A stretch of 64,000 bases of DNA from Gonatopus flavifemur (taxonomy: Eukaryota > Arthropoda > Insecta > Hymenoptera > Dryinidae). The notes under the pieces were generated by a model. It did not search any database, was not told the origin of the DNA, and worked only from the letters and a program-made list of their open reading frames with translations. Positions 44,065 through 56,481 of this stretch are shown here, piece after piece. The DNA is taken from assembly GCA_018340375.1 (NCBI GenBank), contig JAFFJZ010000004.1, forward strand, positions 30,044,001 to 30,108,000, read 5' to 3'. A program made the position numbers and the translations under genes. Position 1 is the stretch's first letter; each line of letters starts with the position of its first letter.

Positions 44065-45713
44065 TTATTGCTCACTTTAGATTTTCTACTATGAAGTACA
44101 GGGAGCCAGAGAGCTTTCCCTGTTCAAAATTCCTAGACGCATATGACCCATTCATTCCCCTCCGCATGCGGATTCCTCGCGCGTCTGACTCACTTTATAG
44201 GACGAGTGGGCTCTGCACCGGACCAGGGTTGGTACAGGTAGATTTCATACCCCTGGTTGACTAAAAATTTCCACACGGGTTCCATACAGGATTTACACTA
44301 GCTCAGTTCACAATACACTCAGTTGAAAATTTGCTTGCTAGATCCGTAAATTCTCCAACAGTCTGTATATGTACATTGGTGATCCTCTGGATCAATCACC
44401 GCTTGCTAAGAGAGCAAAATTTTGGCCGTGACACCAAATTATTTGTTTATTCAATTCAAAACTTTGTCACGCCAACAAAACAAGTTTTGGAATACTGCAG
44501 TTTTCCAAATTTGTTTCTTGCGTGGATCAGAATGGTTGCGTAAAACCAATATTGTTGAAGTAATTTTGGATTCTCATCCATAATTGCTCCACTTTGTATG
44601 TTAGCTGGGAAGTTGGAGGAGGATCCTGCTTCAAGACGCCTAAAAAGAGTGTGTTCTTGAAATTTTTTCAGAGTATTTAAAAAGAATAATTCAATGGAAC
44701 GAACTCTTTGGGGTATTTTCAGATATGTTTAAAGTTGATGGAAAATTCTTTTCAACGTGAAATGATCATATATGGAGGAATGATGTCTATATTCGTAGAG
44801 TACCTCGCAATTGAAGTCTCCTATTGGTGGGAACGATACAGATCGTATTTTTCCATCTAAAACATAAAAACTAAAAGAAATTTCAATTTTCATACACTGT
44901 TCTTCTTTATCAACCAAGAAAACCCTGAAGAATTTGTGAAATTTTAAATTTACTCGGCGTTTGAAAAAAAAGTTCTTGTTGGAGGAAGAATAATGACTGA
45001 AACTTGCTGTCAAAGTTGCTTAGAATAGTATATTGTGTATCAAGGGCAGAAAGTCAGCGATTGGAGCGAGTGGGGGGGGGGGGGGGGCATTGAAACCGAG
45101 GGAACCGAAGCGGCTCAAGGCGAGCTGGAAGAGAGCCCAGGGATTGCTTACTACCAATTTCATGAGACCCTGATTGAGACCTAATCAAATATATCACGAA
45201 AATGCACAATCAAAGTTGCTCAGGTTCACTCAAATTAGTCAAATAACGCATCAACTATTTTGTTCTAATACCACTTACTAATTGGCATTCCCGCGTAGAA
45301 AAAAATAACTTGGCATCAGTTTGGCAGAAAATTCTCGCAAAACCACTGCATACGTATGAAAGAATAGTGCACAGACGCAGGCACGATCTCGGGAAGAGTA
45401 TGGGAATTGAAATTCATCCATACTTTTCCCATATTTTTACCAGATTGACAGGGTCTCACAGTAGTCTCGCAGGAATATGAGAGAGCCCCAAATCACATAC
45501 TTCATCCGAGATCTTCCCTATATATCAGCCCTATTCTTCTATATGTGTTTCAATGGCTTCGTGAAATACCTTCTGCAAGACTGACGCCAGCCTACTTTTT
45601 TCCACACAGGTTGTACGATGTCACATAAGGTTAGGATCGGAATTACTCAACTGTTAGTAAACACAACTATTTTTCACAACTACCTTTTAATAATGAGCTA
45701 CGCTATGATAAGA
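44065..45713. other. Unassigned DNA, includes a G16 run
   Basis: No gene was found. A run of 16 G lies at 45072-45087 in a GC-richer patch (45050-45140). The rest is AT-rich without clear element ends. Confidence 0.4.
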
Positions 45714-45887
45714 TATTGAGAGTACAAATTAGTTCGGTCCGGTTTGAAAAGATGACTCTCGCTCTCATGACTGTTTCATAATCACAACCGATTTCAATTG
45801 TTTCAGAGAGGTTGGACACCTGTGAATAATATTCAGTTGATATCACTCCGAGTTCCTTCTAGAATCCCGATTTTCACTCAGTGAAGT

Positions 45888-47052
45888 ATGTCAAATTTCG
45901 TTTCAACTCCCGCAATCGCGGGAGGTGCTAGTTTTCTGTTTTAATTGGAAAAAAAGTGCAGCTGAAGCCCATCGAATGCTTGTGGAAGTTTATGGTGATA
46001 ATGCTCCAACTGATAAATCATGTAGGCAATGGTTTCGACGTTTCAAGAATGGCAATTTCAGTATCGAAGACAAGCCTCGCTCAGGACAACCACAAAAATT
46101 CGAAAACGAGGAATTGGAGGCTTTACTCGATGAAGATCCGAGTCAAATGCAACAGGAGCTTGCGGAATCATTAGGAGTTACGCAATAAGCAGTTTCCGTA
46201 CGATTACAATTCATGGGCATGATTCAACAGCAAGGCAATTGGGTGCCTTATGACTTACAGCCTAAAGACATTGAACGGCGATTTTTCACTTGCGAGCAGC
46301 TGATTCGAAGACAACGAAGAAAGGGGTTCTCACATCGGATTATGACAGGAGATGAGAAATGGATATTCTACGATAACCTCAAGAAAAGAAAATACCATGC
46401 TATGCCTGGTCAATCGTTGCCATCGACTTCAACATCGACACCAAAAAGGAATATTCATGGTTCAAAGATCATGCTGTGTATCTGGTGGGCAGGGTGTCGG
46501 ATCTAGTACAATCTCGAAAATCCTCATTGGTGGTTCAGATCAAATATTGTTTGCGATAGGTTGTTACATCGGAAGATTGTACTAAATCCGACGCACTGCT
46601 GGTGGGACCAGAAGGGTGTTATGTACTATGAGTTGCTGAAACCTGGTGATTCTATTACGGGTGATCGGTATAGGCTACAATTGATTCGTTTGAGTCGTGT
46701 GTTACGAGAAAAACGCCCGCAATACAAGGAAAGACATGACAAAGTTATTCTTTTACACGATGAAGCTCGGCCTCATGTCGCGAAAGTAATGAAAAATTAT
46801 CTGGAAACGTTGAAGTAGGATATTCTACCGCACCCGCCGTACTCGCCGGACATCGCTCCTTCTGATTACTGGTTATTCCGACAGATGCAGCACGATTTGG
46901 CAGGCCCCCGGTTCACTTCATTCGAAGAATTCGGAAATTGGCTCCTAACCTGGATCACCTCGAGAGATGAGACGTTTTTCCGTAACGGGATTCGAAAATT
47001 CCCCGAAAGATGGGACAAAGTGATAGCCAGCGATGGACAATACTTTGATTAA
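45888..47052 (+). pseudogene. Mariner transposase, copy 2, interrupted
   Basis: The start MSNFV (45888) is followed by a frameshift. The frame from 45925 then encodes NWKKSAAEAHRMLVEVYGD. A stop (TAA, 46186-46188) breaks the second helix-turn-helix. Downstream motifs are intact: WVPYDL, MTGDEKW (first D, about 46348), then IMLCIWW where a MITE interrupts, GVMYYELLKPGD, LLHDEARPHVAK (second D) and PHPPYSPDIAPSDYWLF (third D, DD34D spacing). A TAG at 46816-46818 precedes the third. The C-terminus is ASDGQYFD with stop 47050-47052. Damage includes three stops, one frameshift and one insertion. Confidence 0.92.
46490..46598. mobile_element. 109-bp hAT MITE inside mariner copy 2
   Basis: CAGGGTGTCGGATCTAGTAC faces GTACTAAATCCGACGCACTG. 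The exact 8-bp duplication CTGGTGGG (46482-46489 and 46599-46606) flanks it. The insert plus duplication (117 bp) is a multiple of three, so the mariner frame is kept, but the insert brings an in-frame stop. Confidence 0.93.
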
Positions 47053-47131
47053 TTTGATAATTCATGTTCTCCTGAAATAAACGCATCTTCAACTGTAAAA
47101 AAACGGACCGAATTAATTTGTACTCCCAATA

Positions 47132-49310
47132 ATTTATAAATCCTGGTTAAAATTGCTTGTAAATTCGTACAAAATAATAACATGGATAATAATCTACAAA
47201 AATCATATGAAAAAGATTGAAAAAATGACGCTGGAATCCATTCTTGTCTTATTTTTGAACGTTTCATCCACTCTTCTCGCAATGTCGACCAGGGAAAGTA
47301 TATCGTTTGATTCTCATATTCCCGTCTACCAATGCTTGTTACTATGTTTCTGCTCATAAAAGTGAATGTCTTTTGGAGATAGTACTGCCATTGTAGAGAA
47401 GAATACGCATCCAAGATCAATTTACCCTTCAGGGCCCCGAACATCTAAATTGCACAATTTAAAGCGGCAATTTTGACAACTTTGACTCACGCGTGATATA
47501 CGTGTGAAAGAAAGAAGTGTCCAAAAACAATCGAATACGAGCACAAGCTTGATCATATTAACTATGATTTCTTGATTGAATCAATCTAATATTTAGTAGC
47601 TGTCACTAAGAATATTCAGTTGAGAAGTTTTAGTTACAGTCACCATAAGAATTTTTCTGAGTGTATACGGTGAATTCGGGAATATGAAAAAACAAAAAAT
47701 GAAAGAATTCAAAATTTTGAAAGTCTGATTTGAAATATCTGTACAATAGGAATAAATGATCAAATGTGCTCAGTAAGTTTATGATCACACATTGCTGATA
47801 CTAAACGCTCTCACAATATATTACAATGTTAAATAATTGTAGTTCTATCTTACAGTGCTGCATGATGATGTAGTATCACTCTTTGAAATATACAGTGCAT
47901 ATTCTACGAATGCACTGTTTTGAATGATAATTATGGTACAATCTCATCCTTATACGTTGAAATTATATGCATTTGTAATCACATGTCTGACTATTTTTAT
48001 TTTTCTTCACTGATTTCATATATAATATGTATTCTTTCTCCTGATATCATTCGTTTTGAATTTTTATATCACACTTTACATAATTTTATATGGTAAATGA
48101 AAGAAGTCTTGATCGGTTAAGTGAATTTTCTTCAGACAAACCAAGCAACGGATCTGAACCCTTCTTACGAATGTTTGCATGCTCGAAGTTTCAATTTCGT
48201 TCTTTCCCAAATCGCCGACGCTGTGGAATTTCATTTCTCATTCAACTTACAATACCCTATATGTACTCCCCATATCGTTCGTAGATATAAAAGATCAAGG
48301 AAAAGAAGATTGTTGGATTGTTAATCATGTTGACGCAACTTTTTTTGTCTTTCATTTTTTCCTTCGTTCTCTTATATGTAACAAAAACGTGATGGAGTGA
48401 TGTGTACTTCATCCTCAAAACTTCAATTCTGGTCGACTTTGTTGCTCTTTGGAATTGTGCCAGAGAAAACGAACGAAAGCGATCACGAAAAGCCCAACTT
48501 TTCTTCAAGACTATCGATCAGCAGCAGGAGTGGAGTAGGTACATATACAAGGGAACCCGTCACTCCTTCCTTTTTCTTTCCTATCATATCTGATCGTAGT
48601 TGCAGGGATAACGAATGGGGGAATCTTGGATATGATGATTTCTACTGAGGGTTACCCGGAGGCTTGTTCTCTTCATCCTTACTTCGGATACATGATAACA
48701 AAGAAAAAGGAAAAAAAGAATATGAGTCATTGCGTATTATGAAAATACTTTCACTCTCCCTTCAGCCTTGGGAAAATTCCTTGAATTCCTTGAATTACGT
48801 AAGTATAGTTTTACGAGATGTTCCTGAATTTCAAAGATTCATCCATTAAGGAATGAGGATTTCTTCCCAACTCATATGGAACAAGTTCATAATTCTTTGA
48901 AAGTCTTTTTATCCGATTTCAAAGATCCGGTGACCTGCTTTGCACAATAGCAAAACAAAAACGAACACCCAAACTGCTATGACGTGCCGAAAATTGTTAT
49001 TGACCAAATTCATCCAGACTTGAATTTCATTCTTTATTCGTTTTACCACTTTCTTTGAGTATATCATATCTGTACGATTATCAAAAGGCAGGGTGCCAGA
49101 GATCTCTCTAATAAGGTCAGGTAGACTGATATCCTCATGTATATTTCGGCGTGCGGATTTATGTTTATGCGATGCATTACAAGTACCTCGTACGTACCAG
49201 TTCTCGATCTACTTTTTCATTTCATACGTTTTCAATGACGATTAGCTCAGTGAGAATCGTATAAATCGGATAACCTTATGGAAAATGTGGGATATATTTT
49301 CCTTCGCTGC
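47132..49310. other. Unassigned AT-rich DNA
   Basis: I recognise no gene. Open frames at 48090-48648 overlap in several frames without domains. Confidence 0.35.
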
Positions 49311-49321
49311 TGTATCTTAAG

Positions 49322-49926
49322 GAGAACGAAAATCAAAATAGATGCAGAGACAATTCAGCAAAGGGAAGAATTTAAATATCTGGGAAGCATAATTACAAGA
49401 AACGGTGAAAGCGAAAGAGATATAAGAGCGAGAATAACACAAGGAGAATAGGCTTTCCACCAAAAGAAACAGTCACTAGTATGCTCAAAGAATATTGGCT
49501 TTGCAGTGAGGAAGGAATTTTTGAAGAGTTACGTTTGGAGCACAGCATTATATGGTTGCGAAACTTGGACAATTGGAAAAACGGACCAACGAAGACTTGA
49601 AGCTTTTGAAATGCTTAGAATAGAGTAGATAGAGAGAGTAGAGAATGAAGAAGTACTTCAGGAGGTAAATGAAAAAAGAAGTCTTCTGAGACATGTCGTG
49701 AAAAGAAGAAGTAATCTGATCCCTATCGGACAACATTGAAAACAATATTGAAGGGAAAAATGAATGGTGAAACTCGAAAAGGTTGATCTAGATCAAGTTA
49801 TATGAAGCTAATTATACAAGATAAGGGTTGTCGTAGATATGTAGAAATTAAGCGTCTAGCGAATAATAGACAGGGTTGGAGGGTTTTATCAAACCAGTCG
49901 AAAGACTAATTACTCCATAATGATAA
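49322..49926 (+). mobile_element. RTE-like LINE, 5'-truncated insertion with target-site duplications
   Basis: This 605-bp insertion is flanked by the 11-bp direct repeat TGTATCTTAAG (49311-49321 and 49927-49937). It ends in an ATGATA-type tail. This is the signature of target-primed reverse transcription with 5' truncation. The 3' 125 bp match the fragment at 2470-2605. Confidence 0.9.
49323..49905 (+). pseudogene. Reverse-transcriptase C-terminal remnant of the RTE-like LINE
   Basis: The frame reads KIDAETIQQREEFKYLGSII, RNGESERDIRARITQGE, then a stop (about 49450). It continues with RKEFLKSYVWSTALYGCETW, TDQRRLEAFEMLRIE, a stop, ERVENEEVLQEVNEKRSLLR, and finally the IIQDKGCRRYVEIKRL…SNQSKD end. 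The 'YLGS.I…YVWS..LYGCETW…RRLEAFEM' series is characteristic of LINE reverse transcriptases of the RTE/Proto2 type. Several stops make it inactive. Confidence 0.85.
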
Positions 49927-49937
49927 TGTATCTTAAG

Positions 49938-52900
49938 AATCAAATATCCTTGCTAGATTTTACAAAGAAATTGCGTTTCCAAGGATAAATGCAAACTGCA
50001 TTCGGCATCTCATGTATATAAACTAGTTGTCGTTTTTGAAAAGCGAGCATCATCTCACTTGTGTAGAATTTTCAATTTGAATAAAGTTATAGAATCAGAG
50101 TAGCGAGTTGCGGGATATCCAATAGTGTTTTCATTCAATCTAGATCTCTTGTCATGTCGTTTGAGATCAATATGAACCACAAACTCAATTCTCTTCGAAA
50201 CAAACATTTCATAAAATCTATTTGAAATGGTACATGAATACCTATCTTTTATTCAAAATCAAATTGCTTTCATATAGTTTCCTTTGATTTCTCCCTATTT
50301 CTATTGCTTATGATCAGGTCTTATCAAATTTCAATGTTATCTTTATTCTCATTTTGTCTCTCATAATTCTCAAAGTCAAATTCCCACGCTTCCTTTTCTA
50401 TATTACACATGGATGGTCAAAGCGCCATTGAAGGTATTCGAATATACTGACTTTCATGTGGAAGAGTAGAAGCAGCAACGATGGAGGTCGCGGCAGAAAA
50501 GCAGTTTAGAATCAGCAGCAGCGGCAGCCAGTTTGAAACTTTGGAAAACTTGGCTAGTGGTACGTGGAGTAGAGAAAACTTCGCTCTACAAACTTTGAGA
50601 CATGTACACGAGATTCAAGATTACGTCGCGTGTAGAGGCACGACTTTTTGAATTCATTTGACAAAATCCCATACATGATAAAGATTAATGAAGTATTCGT
50701 AAAATGATCATATATATCGTGGAAAAGAGAAAATTAAATAACGAGGTCACACATTTCTAATCAAATTTGTCTATTCTTCTGGTCCTTGAGTATACTTCGA
50801 AATGAAAGAACAATGGTATTAAATATACACGAGCAAATAGCGTGTTAAGAGCGATTCGTATTCAAGATCGCGTGGTTGAATGAATGAGATAGGCGGTGCT
50901 AATTTCTCCATTTCTGTAAAAAATCTTTCCCCCAAAGAGCTTTCGAATCTCTTTTTTACTCCCTCCTCCCTCGTCGAGCTAAATAACTAACTAACCAAGG
51001 CTCCAAATCAGGCTCTGTAGAACTTTGATAAATTATTCATCTCACGCATACCGTCCATGTCATATTGAAAGTGAAACTCTCGCTTCGTTATAGAAATACA
51101 AGGAATACAATGATTGTGTGATGCTGAGAGTACCGTCTGTAGTCCTACCTATCCCTTCGTTGAATTCAATGCGATATTGACTAAATGAGAGAGAAATATA
51201 TTAAAAATAGAAGCTTGAAGGGGATGCAAATTATTAGGCGAAGGGGAAAAACTCGAATGAAATTGTGAACAAATTTTGTTGAATGTCTCGGTGCGAATCA
51301 ATCGTTGTAGCAAATTCACAAGATGTTCTCATTGGCTTGTTATCGTATTTTCTACCATGACTAAACCATTGAGACCGAGATATTAGGGTAAGTATACTAT
51401 GATACCTGACAAACAGATCTTCATCATACTCCTCATACACTTATATACCCTCTCATACATCAGGTTGGAAATAATTCAACTGCCAAGACGACCTCAATTT
51501 ATGTAGAGCCCTATAGCTTTAGCTACTTCTAATTAATAAAACAATTTTCCAAGACTGAATGCTTTTGTTACCGATGTATTTTCGAATGCTTCCGTGGTTA
51601 CGAATCGAAATGATGACGAACAAATTTTAATAACGGATTACATCGAAAATATATTATTTTCTATTCTTAAGAATTCAACCATCAAACCTATAATTGTCTA
51701 AGCAAACACATAACGTAATGTCAACATAACTTTTTTATAACAAAGCAGATGTTGACGCTGCGAACTTTTAACCGGGGTTAACCCCTGAGGTTGAAATGGC
51801 GGAATTTGAAATTCCTGAGAGGAATCACTTTTTCCTCAAACACAGTAAAGGTTCGAAATGGACAGGTAATTACACAAATAAAAACTATAATCTCCGATTG
51901 TAAAAGACAGAGTCAGATCCAAGACTAATCTTATGCAATATATCATTCAAAATTGGAGCAATTCCAAGATACATCATACAACCTAAGAAATCCGATGATC
52001 ACCATTGCGGTGAATGTTTAAAGCATTCTATTAAACTGGTTTTTCCCCTCTTTTAAAATAGAGAAGAGATTCGCAGTCGTAATTTTATATTTACGTTGGG
52101 TACGAAAAAAATCCCATGATTGAGGAGACAAACATTGTTACAAAAGCCAGCTACTAAATGCTGGATCTGTAATGGAAAGACGCAAAGAATAAATAGAATT
52201 CATGAAAACGCTTGAATAAATCCATCGCAGGTAATGCCGTCTTCTTTTTTTTCTTTTTCCTTCAGGTTCTGAAAATACAACTCCAAAGCTTTTCAGATTC
52301 CTCTTGGCATGAATGTATGCATGTATATACATATATATATGTATATCGACTGAGAAAAAAATGAAGAAAAGAGAAAAGGAGAGTTGAAAAAAGAGAGATC
52401 TAATGAAAATCGAGTGTCTACTTTATGAAGATTGGCTCGGGAATAAAGTGTAGAGAGGGAAAGAAAACTTCCATGAGAGGTAAAAGTGATTGAATAAATG
52501 AGTTGTTTCTCATACTATACAGGAAGATCTTGGGGCAAGAAATTTTCTGAATCTCGAGTTTAAATTGAGATATTCTTTGATCATGGACAAGAATCTATAA
52601 AGCTTCTCCTCATTTTATGTTACTGGGAATACGGATAAATAACACATAATACAATGATGAACGTCTTTTGAAGTTCGCAATAGGTTTTTATATTCCTTTT
52701 CAATCAGATCTGAATATAGTAGAGATATCTGTTTTCATCCGACATATAAATCTTCTTGCATCGAATTCCATTACTCATTGATGCTTGGTACTTCTCTTCG
52801 AAACTCGAAAGGTTGAACTTTTTCTTTTTAGAGAATATACTCAAGTGTGAACATGTTTCACAATGGAAATTTGAGCCTCATTTCCCGCTGTATTTTGCCC

Positions 52901-53789
52901 CTCGGAATAAGTCATTTACTACAGAAAATGAAATATAGCGAACGTCTTTCGTTTCATCTCTGTCCATATACGGAAACCTATTGTACCTATTTGTATTTTT
53001 TTTTTCCTCTTGATACTTCGACTGTGAATATGCAGTGATATTTTTTACTCTCACGGATATGTACGGTGCGGAAAAACAGAATTCGTTTCTTTTTATTCCA
53101 TAAGAGAGATTGCAAGAGCTCGTAAAGTGTTTCCAACTTGGGTTTTATGTTACATGGGGACACGCATTTCATTCAAATTTCATTCAAGCAAAGTAGGATA
53201 AAATCTTTATCTGTGGAATTGAATTTAAATTGAAACTTTGATTTTTGTATCACAGTGACAATATTGGGATCTGGATCGTGAGATTTGAATTGAATACCCG
53301 ATGATGATGGTTTCAACGAATTGGATAGATAAAATTCCTGTGAAGAAATTCACCATTCACGACGCAACGTAAATACAGTACGGCCGAGGCTTGGCAACCA
53401 AGCATGTCGCAACCCTGAAATGATAACATGATTTTATGATTCATCAATCTGTTCTTCCAATGGAGCCCCATCGTTGATGCAGTAATGACAATGAAATAGA
53501 CCATCAATTGACAAACTCTGTTCATCAATGTTGCGACAATGATAAAACTATAGAAAATAATTGATCCGAAAATATATAAAAAGTATGCGCATTTCACAAT
53601 TCCCAATATATATGCTATTTGGGATCTCATTGTGTTTTCCTCATTTATCTGTGAACAACTCGGTGTTTTTTAATTTTTTAATTTGCCATGAGAAGTATCC
53701 ACAATATGGATCAGCAGTAGGAACCTTCTGGTGTGATCTGTAATAAAGAGAGATTGACTGTTCTCCCAGAGGATTATTTGAACCGTATA
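49938..53789. other. Long stretch without recognisable elements
   Basis: These 3.8 kb hold no termini, repeats or domain-bearing frames that I can support. The exceptions are an alternating TATA/CATATA microsatellite at about 52316-52346 and the small open frame at 50481. It is the window's largest apparently single-copy tract and the best place to look for a regulatory or non-coding host feature. Confidence 0.4.
50481..50651 (+). other. Small open frame of 56 codons, unknown
   Basis: ATG at 50481 opens MEVAAEKQFRISSSGSQFET and closes at TGA 50649-50651. It is GC-richer than its flanks and has a possible donor (GGTACGTGG). No homologous family is recognised, so it may be chance or part of a short exon. 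Confidence 0.15.
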
Positions 53790-53791
53790 TA

Positions 53792-54134
53792 CAGGGTGTT
53801 CCAGAACAAAGTATCAATTTTTTACCAGAGTATTCTTGAGAGAAAACCGAACAACTTTTCACCATTCCATTTAACATTTCCCGATCGGAAGCTTAGTTTT
53901 TGAGCTATAAATAAACTAGATTGACCATTAAGTCAGGTTGACAAAATAAGTTGACCACAGGCGAGTATATCGACTATTCCAATGATCGAAGAATATTTAT
54001 GCAGCAGCCACTTGATCGGTTGAAATCAACTCTGGAACTAAACTCCGGATCAAAACATTGTAAATGGAAGATTGTTTATTTTTCTCTCAGGAATACGCTG
54101 GTGAAAGCCTGATACTCTGGTCTGGGACACCCTG
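53792..54134. mobile_element. 343-bp TA-flanked MITE (CAGGGTGTTCCAGAACA terminus)
   Basis: CAGGGTGTTCCAGAACAAAG faces the complement of CAGGGTGTCCCAGACCAGAG. GTATCA follows at both ends. TA lies at 53790-53791 and 54135-54136. It is non-coding and shares the CAGGGTG end with three other TA-flanked elements here. Confidence 0.85.
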
Positions 54135-54339
54135 TATATTCCTTGTATACATCTCTCACTATCCACGAGTCATTTGAGCATTCGTGGAAAAACTTTCAAG
54201 TAATATAGGTTCTAGGGATTCTTGAGAATGCTTCATCCTAATTGAACGTCAAAATAGCATTCAAAATCGTGGATCCAATAGAACGGACGAGAAATCAGTC
54301 ATTTTCATGTTTATGCACGAATTCTGATGAAACCACAGA

Positions 54340-54400
54340 CTTCTATATAATACACTAGACTGCGAACTGTAGGGAGATTGAGTGAGGCAAACTTCATCGG
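54340..54400 (+). repeat. End fragment of the CTAGACTGC element family
   Basis: CTTCTATATAATACACTAGA…CTGCGAAC matches 32933-32960. 'gaggcaaac' also recurs 30-40 bp inward. No opposite end was found. Confidence 0.55.
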
Positions 54401-54865
54401 TAGTGGGGGTAAACGTGTAGGCGGGTTTTTTTGGAGGGTAAACGACGAAAGTATGGCAAAATTCACGTATATAGATTTATATTTAACCAACTTGTAATAA
54501 TGGAAATAATAATCACTCAGATATTTATTATTAATACAAGAATAATTGATACTCATACTATTGAAAGAATCTCAGGAATTAGGAAAGGCATGGCGCCTTT
54601 GGGTTTTCAAATTCAAAATCACCACAAGTATTTCATTGGCACTTGTTCCATTTATTTAATTCTTGGTTCAAATATTCAGGATGACAAAAAGGCAAGCGTG
54701 AGGTAAGTGCGCAGTAACGATTATTTTACACGTTTTCACCACGTGTTCACAAACTTTGCTCACTAGGCGATTCTTTATCAAAACTTATGAGAGAGCATCT
54801 CTATAAAAAATACTAACACCAAAGTCCGCGCTGGTTATTCAAAGAGGTCCCTAAGGGACGACGAT

Positions 54866-55047
54866 CACAGTAAAAAGTAAAACTTACTTTCATCCTGAAT
54901 ATCAGCTTACTCTAAGATGCAGCCGAAACTAGCCCTGGTTTACTGAAAGTAAGCACCAAAAACAAATGCCGACACAATGGAAAAGACTGAATTTCAGTCA
55001 AATTTCAAAGTAAGATGCAGCCACTTTCAGTCGGACTTTTTACAGTG
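54866..55047. mobile_element. 182-bp MITE (CACWGTAAAAAGT termini)
   Basis: CACAGTAAAAAGT faces ACTTTTTACAGTG. Inside, AGTAAGATGCAGCC and CTAAGATGCAGCC are a direct repeat. Confidence 0.65.
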
Positions 55048-55192
55048 ATCAATCCGAATCGCGGATTAAGCTAAAATATACGGATACGTTTTCCTTTTAA
55101 AGATCGATGCGGCATCCATCATTCCCATTCAAAGATGAAAAACACCGATACTTAATTCCACGCAATTTCACTATTCACGATGCGTATATCTA

Positions 55193-56479
55193 TTAGGTGT
55201 ACAAATAAGTTTCCGCGGTTTGTCAAAAGATGGCCCCACCAGAAGGTTATGGAGAAATTGTCAGATGTAAAACGTAATATCCCAAGTTTAGTCATCTGGC
55301 AACACCATAACCTTAAAGTACTAGTGATTCCGTATCAGCATCACGTAATTTTTTTCGTGCAAAAATGTCAAGTTTTATTCCGAATAAGCATCATTTGCGG
55401 GAACTTTTGATTTACTTCTTTAATGTGAAAAAATCTGCAGCTGAGGCGCATCGATTGCTTCTAGAAGCATATGGTGAAGCTGCTTTAAGTGAGAGAAGTC
55501 GTCAGGAATGGTTTCAAAAGTTTAAGAACGGTGAGTTTGACGTTAAAGACAAAGAACGCAGTGGAAGGCCGAAAGTGTACGAAGACATGGAATTAGAAGT
55601 ACTATTGGAGGAAGATTCGTCCCAAACGCAAAAAGAACTTGCACTTACTCTACAAGTGACTCAACAAGCAATTTCATATCGTTTAAAATCGTTAGGAATG
55701 ATTCAAAAACAAGGAAATTGGGTTCCATATGAACTAAAGCCGAGAGACGTTGAACGCCGATTATGCATGAGTGAAATGCTGCTTGCCAGGAATAAAAAAA
55801 AAGAGTTTTTTGCATCGTATAGTCACTGGTGACGAAAAATGGATTCACTACGATAATCGAAAGAAGAGAAAGTCATGGGTTAAGCTCGGCGAACCATCAA
55901 CATCGACAGCTAAGCCGAATATTCATGGAAAAAAACTCATGCTGTGTATTTGGTGGGATCAGCTTGGTGTCGTGTATTATGAATTGCTGAAACCAAGCGA
56001 AACCATTACTGGAGCTCTCTACCGAACACAATTGATGAGATTGAGTCGGGCACTTAAGGAAAAACGCGCCCATTACTACTCCAGACACGACAAAATTATT
56101 CTTTCACACGATAATGCTCGTCCACATGTTGCGGCGCCGGTAAAAACATACTTGGAAACACTCAACTGGGAAGTTTTACCCCACCCGCCGTATTCACCAG
56201 ACTTAGCCCCTTCTGATTATCACCTGTTCCGGTCGATGGCACATGGTCTGTCTGAGCAGCGCTTCACATCATATGAAGACACCAAAAATTGGGTAGATTT
56301 GTGGATAGCGTCAAAAGATGAAGAGTTTTTTCGACGGGGTATCCGAATGTTGCCAGAAAGATGGGGAAAAGTAGTGGCAAATGATGGAAAATACTTTGAA
56401 TAAAACGTAATGTACTTTTCCTTTACAATAAATTCGTAATTTTTTATAAAAAACCACGGAAACTTATTTGTACACCTAA
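55193..56479 (+). mobile_element. Mariner element, copy 3, nearly intact
   Basis: It is 1287 bp long. The inverted ends start TTAGGTGTACAAATAAGTTT and match at 28 of 29 bases. TA flanks both sides (55191-55192 and 56480-56481). It is the best-preserved mariner in the window. Confidence 0.95.
55365..56403 (+). pseudogene. Mariner transposase, full length but for one extra A
   Basis: The coding region starts MSSFIPNKHHLRELLIYFF and ends NDGKYFE. If one base is discounted it would be 345 codons, the standard mariner size. It contains both helix-turn-helix regions (KKSAAEAHRLLLEAYGEAAL; QTQKELALTLQVTQQAISYR), WVPYEL, VTGDEKW (first D), LSHDNARPHVAA (second D) and PHPPYSPDLAPSDYHLFR (third D), with 34 residues between the last two (DD34D). 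The only defect seen is a nine-A run (55794-55802) that shifts the frame at NKKK. Such a run is a common place for both mutation and sequencing error. The frame upstream of the run stops at 55832. Confidence 0.95.
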
Positions 56480-56481
56480 TA

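Larger units (their letters stand above)
45716..47129 (+). mobile_element. Mariner element, copy 2, with both termini
   Basis: TTGAGAGTACAAATTAGTTC (45716) and the complement of TTGGGAGTACAAATTAATTC (to 47129) are the inverted ends. TA lies on both sides (45714-45715 and 47130-47131). The element is 1414 bp including a 109-bp MITE and one duplication. Without these it is about 1.3 kb, the usual mariner size. Confidence 0.9.
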
